Source: an uncultured Acetobacteraceae bacterium
Lineage (GTDB): Bacteria; Pseudomonadota; Alphaproteobacteria; Acetobacterales; Acetobacteraceae
Reading direction: 5' to 3'
Assembly (NCBI GenBank): GCA_903839965.1
Contig: CAIMEK010000496.1
Location: forward strand, 1-7,990
Length of the DNA stretch: 7,990 bases
Made by a program: the position numbers and the translations under genes. Each line of letters opens with the position of its first letter. Position 1 is the first letter of the stretch. The notes beneath the pieces are model-generated. The model ran no database searches. It saw only the letters and a program-made list of their open reading frames with translations, and had not been told where the DNA came from. Positions 6,408-7,990 of the stretch are shown in pieces.

Positions 6408-7445
6408 ATGGAACGAAGGCATTTCCTGCAGGTGGCAGCCGGCGGAGCGGCGCTGGCGCTGGCGGGCCATGCGCGGGCGCAGGGCCGGGCGGAGGTCAGC
6501 AAGCTGTCCATGGGCTTCGGGCTCGACCCGGTGTTCGCGCCGCACATCATCGCCATGGACAAGGGCTGGCTGAAGGAAGCCGGGTTCACCGACATCGCCA
6601 CGCCGTCCTTCACCAGCGGCGCGACCGCCGGCGAGGCGCTGCTTTCCGGCGACATCCAGCTCTGGACCCCCGGCAACCTGCCGCCGATCTCGATGGCGCA
6701 GAGCGGCCTGCCGATCCTGGTGCTGGCCACCAACTGCATCGCGGTGGCCGCCGACAACCTGGTAGCGCGCAAGGATGCCAACATCCGCGCACCCGAGGAC
6801 CTTTACCGCATCAAGATCGGCCTGCTCGATGGCTCGACCGCTTCCGCCACGCTGGCGGGGCTGGCCAGGCATTACGGGCTCGACCCCAAGCGGCTGCAGG
6901 TGGTCAACATGCCGCCGCCCGAACAGTTCGCCTCGCTCAAGGCCAACACCATCCAGGCGCTGCTGTGCTGGCAGCCCTGGGGCTACAACGCGCTGGCGCT
7001 GGGCGACACCATGCTGGTGCACTCGGGGGTGGAAAGCGGCTTCGAGAAGAACCGTGGCGAGAAGGTGCAGATTTCGGCGACGCGCTCGCTGCTGGTGACC
7101 AGCGAAGACTTCGTCCGCCGCGCGCCGAATGCCACCGCCCTGCTGATGGCTGCGCTGGTGCGGGCACAGCGCTATGTGTCCGATCCCGCCAACCGCAACG
7201 AGGCGCTCGACCGCGTCGCCGCCGTGACCAAGCAGGACCGCGCGCTGGTGGCGGCGATCTGGAGCCAGTACGTGTTCGACCCCAGCTTCGACCAGGCCTA
7301 TGTGGACGACATGCACGCCATGGCCGACTACCTGGTGGCCTCGGGGCGCATCAAGGCGGCAAAGGACCCGCTCGACTACACCTATTCCGTGCCTGCCGCG
7401 GCGGCCGGCGCGAGGGTGACTGTGCCCGGGCATTGGAAGCCGTAA
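6408..7445 (+). CDS. Periplasmic substrate-binding protein, NitT/TauT (SsuA-like) family
   Basis: Predicted 345-residue solute-binding protein that captures the substrate in the periplasm and delivers it to the two permeases. The N-terminus ERRHFLQVAAGGAALALAGHARA (2-24) has the twin-arginine pattern R-R-x-F-L followed by a hydrophobic stretch and an Ala-x-Ala site after residue 24, so Tat export is likely; Sec export is an alternative. There is no lipobox cysteine. The mature part shows family features: LDPVFAPHIIAMDKGWLKEAGF (39-60), the SGATAGEALLSGDIQLWT segment (70-87) that lines the ligand site in relatives, IGLLDGSTASATLAGLARHYGLDP (137-160), and LLCWQPWGYNAL (185-196). Length is normal. 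It is the last gene of the operon, 26 bases after permease 2. The ligand cannot be read from sequence; the neighbouring sulfatases suggest a sulfate ester or sulfonated compound. Confidence 0.93.
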   Translation: MERRHFLQVAAGGAALALAGHARAQGRAEVSKLSMGFGLDPVFAPHIIAMDKGWLKEAGFTDIATPSFTSGATAGEALLSGDIQLWTPGNLPPISMAQSGLPILVLATNCIAVAADNLVARKDANIRAPEDLYRIKIGLLDGSTASATLAGLARHYGLDPKRLQVVNMPPPEQFASLKANTIQALLCWQPWGYNALALGDTMLVHSGVESGFEKNRGEKVQISATRSLLVTSEDFVRRAPNATALLMAALVRAQRYVSDPANRNEALDRVAAVTKQDRALVAAIWSQYVFDPSFDQAYVDDMHAMADYLVASGRIKAAKDPLDYTYSVPAAAAGARVTVPGHWKP

Positions 7446-7533
7446 GCCGACGCCATGTGCGCCCCGTCGCGGCGAGGCGGCGGGGGGCCGGGCGCTCCAC
7501 GGACACGAAGGCCCCCGCTCGGTTCCTGGCCCG
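7446..7533. other. Gene-free stretch after the importer operon, with a GC-rich hairpin
   Basis: No gene is recognisable here. CCCCGTCGC (7462-7470) can pair with GCGGCGGGG (7477-7485) over 9 bp, including one G-T wobble, around a 6-base loop. It lies 17 bases after the binding-protein stop and could stop or stabilise the 3' end of the operon transcript. There is no following T-run, so it is not a standard intrinsic terminator. Confidence 0.3.
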
Positions 7534-7743
7534 GTGGCCTGCGGCCAAGCCGTTGGCGTCCCGTATCCACCCCGGGCCAAGCCGAAGCTCGGCGCGGTCG
7601 CGGATTGCATCGACAAGGTGCTGGACGCGGAGTGTCAGGCGCCGCGCGAACAGCGCCACGGCGCCCGGCGCATTCATCGTCGGATCCTGACGGAGTTTCC
7701 GGACGCCACGGTCGCGGAGTCGACGGTGCGCAAGCGGGAAAAG
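7534..7743 (+). pseudogene. Remnant of an IS21-family IstA transposase
   Basis: About 70 codons resemble the segment of IstA between the N-terminal helix-turn-helix and the DDE integrase core. The stretch KPKLGAVADCIDKVLDAE, then APREQRHGARRIHRRI, then EFPDATVAESTVR (residues 16-66 counted from the GTG at 7534) matches the family pattern of a Pro-Lys-Leu lead, an Ile-Asp helix, the hallmark APRKQRHTARRI and an STVR helix. The expected RYVRER that normally follows STVR is missing; KREKNG follows directly. The frame stays open to the TGA at 7917, but residues beyond about 70 look unrelated to transposase. The N-terminal helix-turn-helix, the DDE catalytic domain and the partner ATPase IstB are all absent, so this is a non-functional relic. 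It marks an old insertion beside the importer operon. Confidence 0.72.
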
Positions 7744-7924
7744 AACGGGTGCGGACGATCGCTGCGGCCCGGCAAGCTAGCGCGGTCGGGCTTATGCCGG
7801 TGGTTGCAGCCGGTGTTGGAGCGCCGGGCCGGCCTGACGTGCCCTGTAGGCGGTTGTACTCGTGTTGGACGGCGTTGCGGGGGTACGGCTACCCAAATAT
7901 TATGCGACCAGCCCTGAAACGCCG
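7744..7924. other. Stretch without a recognisable gene between the transposase relic and the right-edge control region
   Basis: Open frames run through this stretch on the plus strand, but their translations show no family pattern and are rich in Arg, Cys and Gly, as expected for chance frames in GC-rich DNA. A small perfect stem GGGTA/TACCC (7881-7885 with 7890-7894) closes a 4-base loop, without a T-run. Base composition starts to fall toward AT after about 7894. Confidence 0.4.
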
Positions 7925-7966
7925 TGTACTGGCAGTACAAACCAGTACAGTGGTATATGATATGCT
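7925..7966 (+). promoter_or_regulatory. Palindromic operator-like array with a -10-like box
   Basis: TGTACTG-G-CAGTACA (7925-7939) is a 15-bp perfect palindrome. The half-site CAGTACA occurs again at 7943-7949, exactly 10 bp (one helical turn) after the copy at 7933-7939. TATGAT (7956-7961) is a good -10-like hexamer, directly followed by a second, TATGCT (7961-7966). No good -35 is visible, which would suit an activator- or repressor-dependent promoter reading rightward. The regulator is not identifiable; autoregulated toxin-antitoxin or phage-type repressor genes often have such arrays, but nothing here proves that. Confidence 0.45.
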
Positions 7967-7990
7967 ATGGATACTCCGTTATTTCTTGAC
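7967..7990 (+). CDS. Possible start of a gene cut off by the window edge
   Basis: An ATG at 7967 opens a frame reading M-D-T-P-L-F-L-D up to the last base. The codons GAT, ACT, TTA, TTT and CTT end in A or T, unlike the GC-ending codons of every gene to the left, suggesting foreign DNA. It follows the operator-like array closely. There is no clear Shine-Dalgarno sequence, and if TATGAT at 7956-7961 is a true -10 the transcript would begin at or near this ATG, i.e. be leaderless. Eight codons are too few to identify a protein, and it may not be a gene. Confidence 0.22.

Noticed and set aside
5502..7616. Minus-strand open frame of about 704 codons
   Set aside because: It mirrors permease 2 and the binding protein, is rich in Arg, His, Gln and Gly without any motif, and both opposite genes are certain.
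7881..7894. GGGTA-CGGC-TACCC hairpin as an intrinsic terminator
   Set aside because: Only 5 bp of stem and no T-run on either side; too weak to call.
7925..7939. The TGTACTGGCAGTACA palindrome as the terminal repeat of the IS21 relic
   Set aside because: It starts with TGT and ends with ACA, but it is one compact palindrome with no matching copy left of the relic. A regulatory site fits better.
7674..7940. Minus-strand frame of 88 codons near the right edge
   Set aside because: No family pattern and no ribosome-binding site. It crosses the transposase relic and the palindromic control region.
7748..7990. Plus-strand frame open from 7748 to the window edge
   Set aside because: It is open without stops, but the translation shows no motif and runs through the promoter-like palindromes; probably chance.
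1..7990. CRISPR arrays, tRNA genes, rRNA genes or riboswitches
   Set aside because: No regularly spaced repeats, cloverleaf patterns or known riboswitch cores were seen, and the only gaps are short.

Overview
The window is GC-rich (about 70% G+C by sampled blocks) and densely packed. Its start/stop overlaps of 1 to 4 bases, SsuABC/TauABC-type transporter and strongly G/C-ending codons suggest a high-GC alphaproteobacterium, perhaps Rhodospirillales/Acetobacteraceae; a betaproteobacterium is not excluded. The taxon is an inference from style, not from a marker gene.

Layout, left to right. (1) 5-2568, plus strand: a type I sulfatase with a C-x-P-x-R formylglycine motif, coupled by an ATGA overlap to a Gfo/Idh/MocA-family NAD(P)-dependent oxidoreductase. 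(2) 2552-3904, minus strand: a second, different sulfatase of the N-sulfoglucosamine sulfohydrolase-like type (CSPSR motif). Its 3' end overlaps the oxidoreductase tail-to-tail by 17 bp. (3) 3905-4028: a 124-bp divergent control region holding a compact set of nested palindromes. (4) 4029-7445, plus strand: an ABC importer operon with an ATPase, two different permeases and a substrate-binding protein with a Tat-like signal. The first three genes are start/stop coupled and the fourth follows 26 bp later behind a strong ribosome-binding site. (5) 7446-7990: no intact gene. It holds a GC-rich hairpin, a decayed piece of an IS21-family IstA transposase, and then an abrupt shift to AT-richer DNA with a palindromic operator-like array. 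A possible start codon of the next gene is cut off by the window edge.

A coherent reading is a scavenging module for an organosulfur compound. The periplasmic binding protein and ABC importer would take up a sulfate ester or sulfamate, possibly a sulfated sugar or glycoside. Two sulfatases without visible signal peptides would remove sulfate in the cytoplasm, and the oxidoreductase would process the desulfated, probably sugar-like, remainder. The families are well supported; the substrate and the joint pathway are inferred. No sulfatase-activating enzyme (FGE or anSME) is in the window, so activation would depend on a gene elsewhere. I see no CRISPR array, tRNA or rRNA, and no clearly new defence or mobile system. 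The least explained pieces are the divergent palindromes, the altered active-site positions of the second sulfatase, and the AT-rich operator-like block at the right edge.
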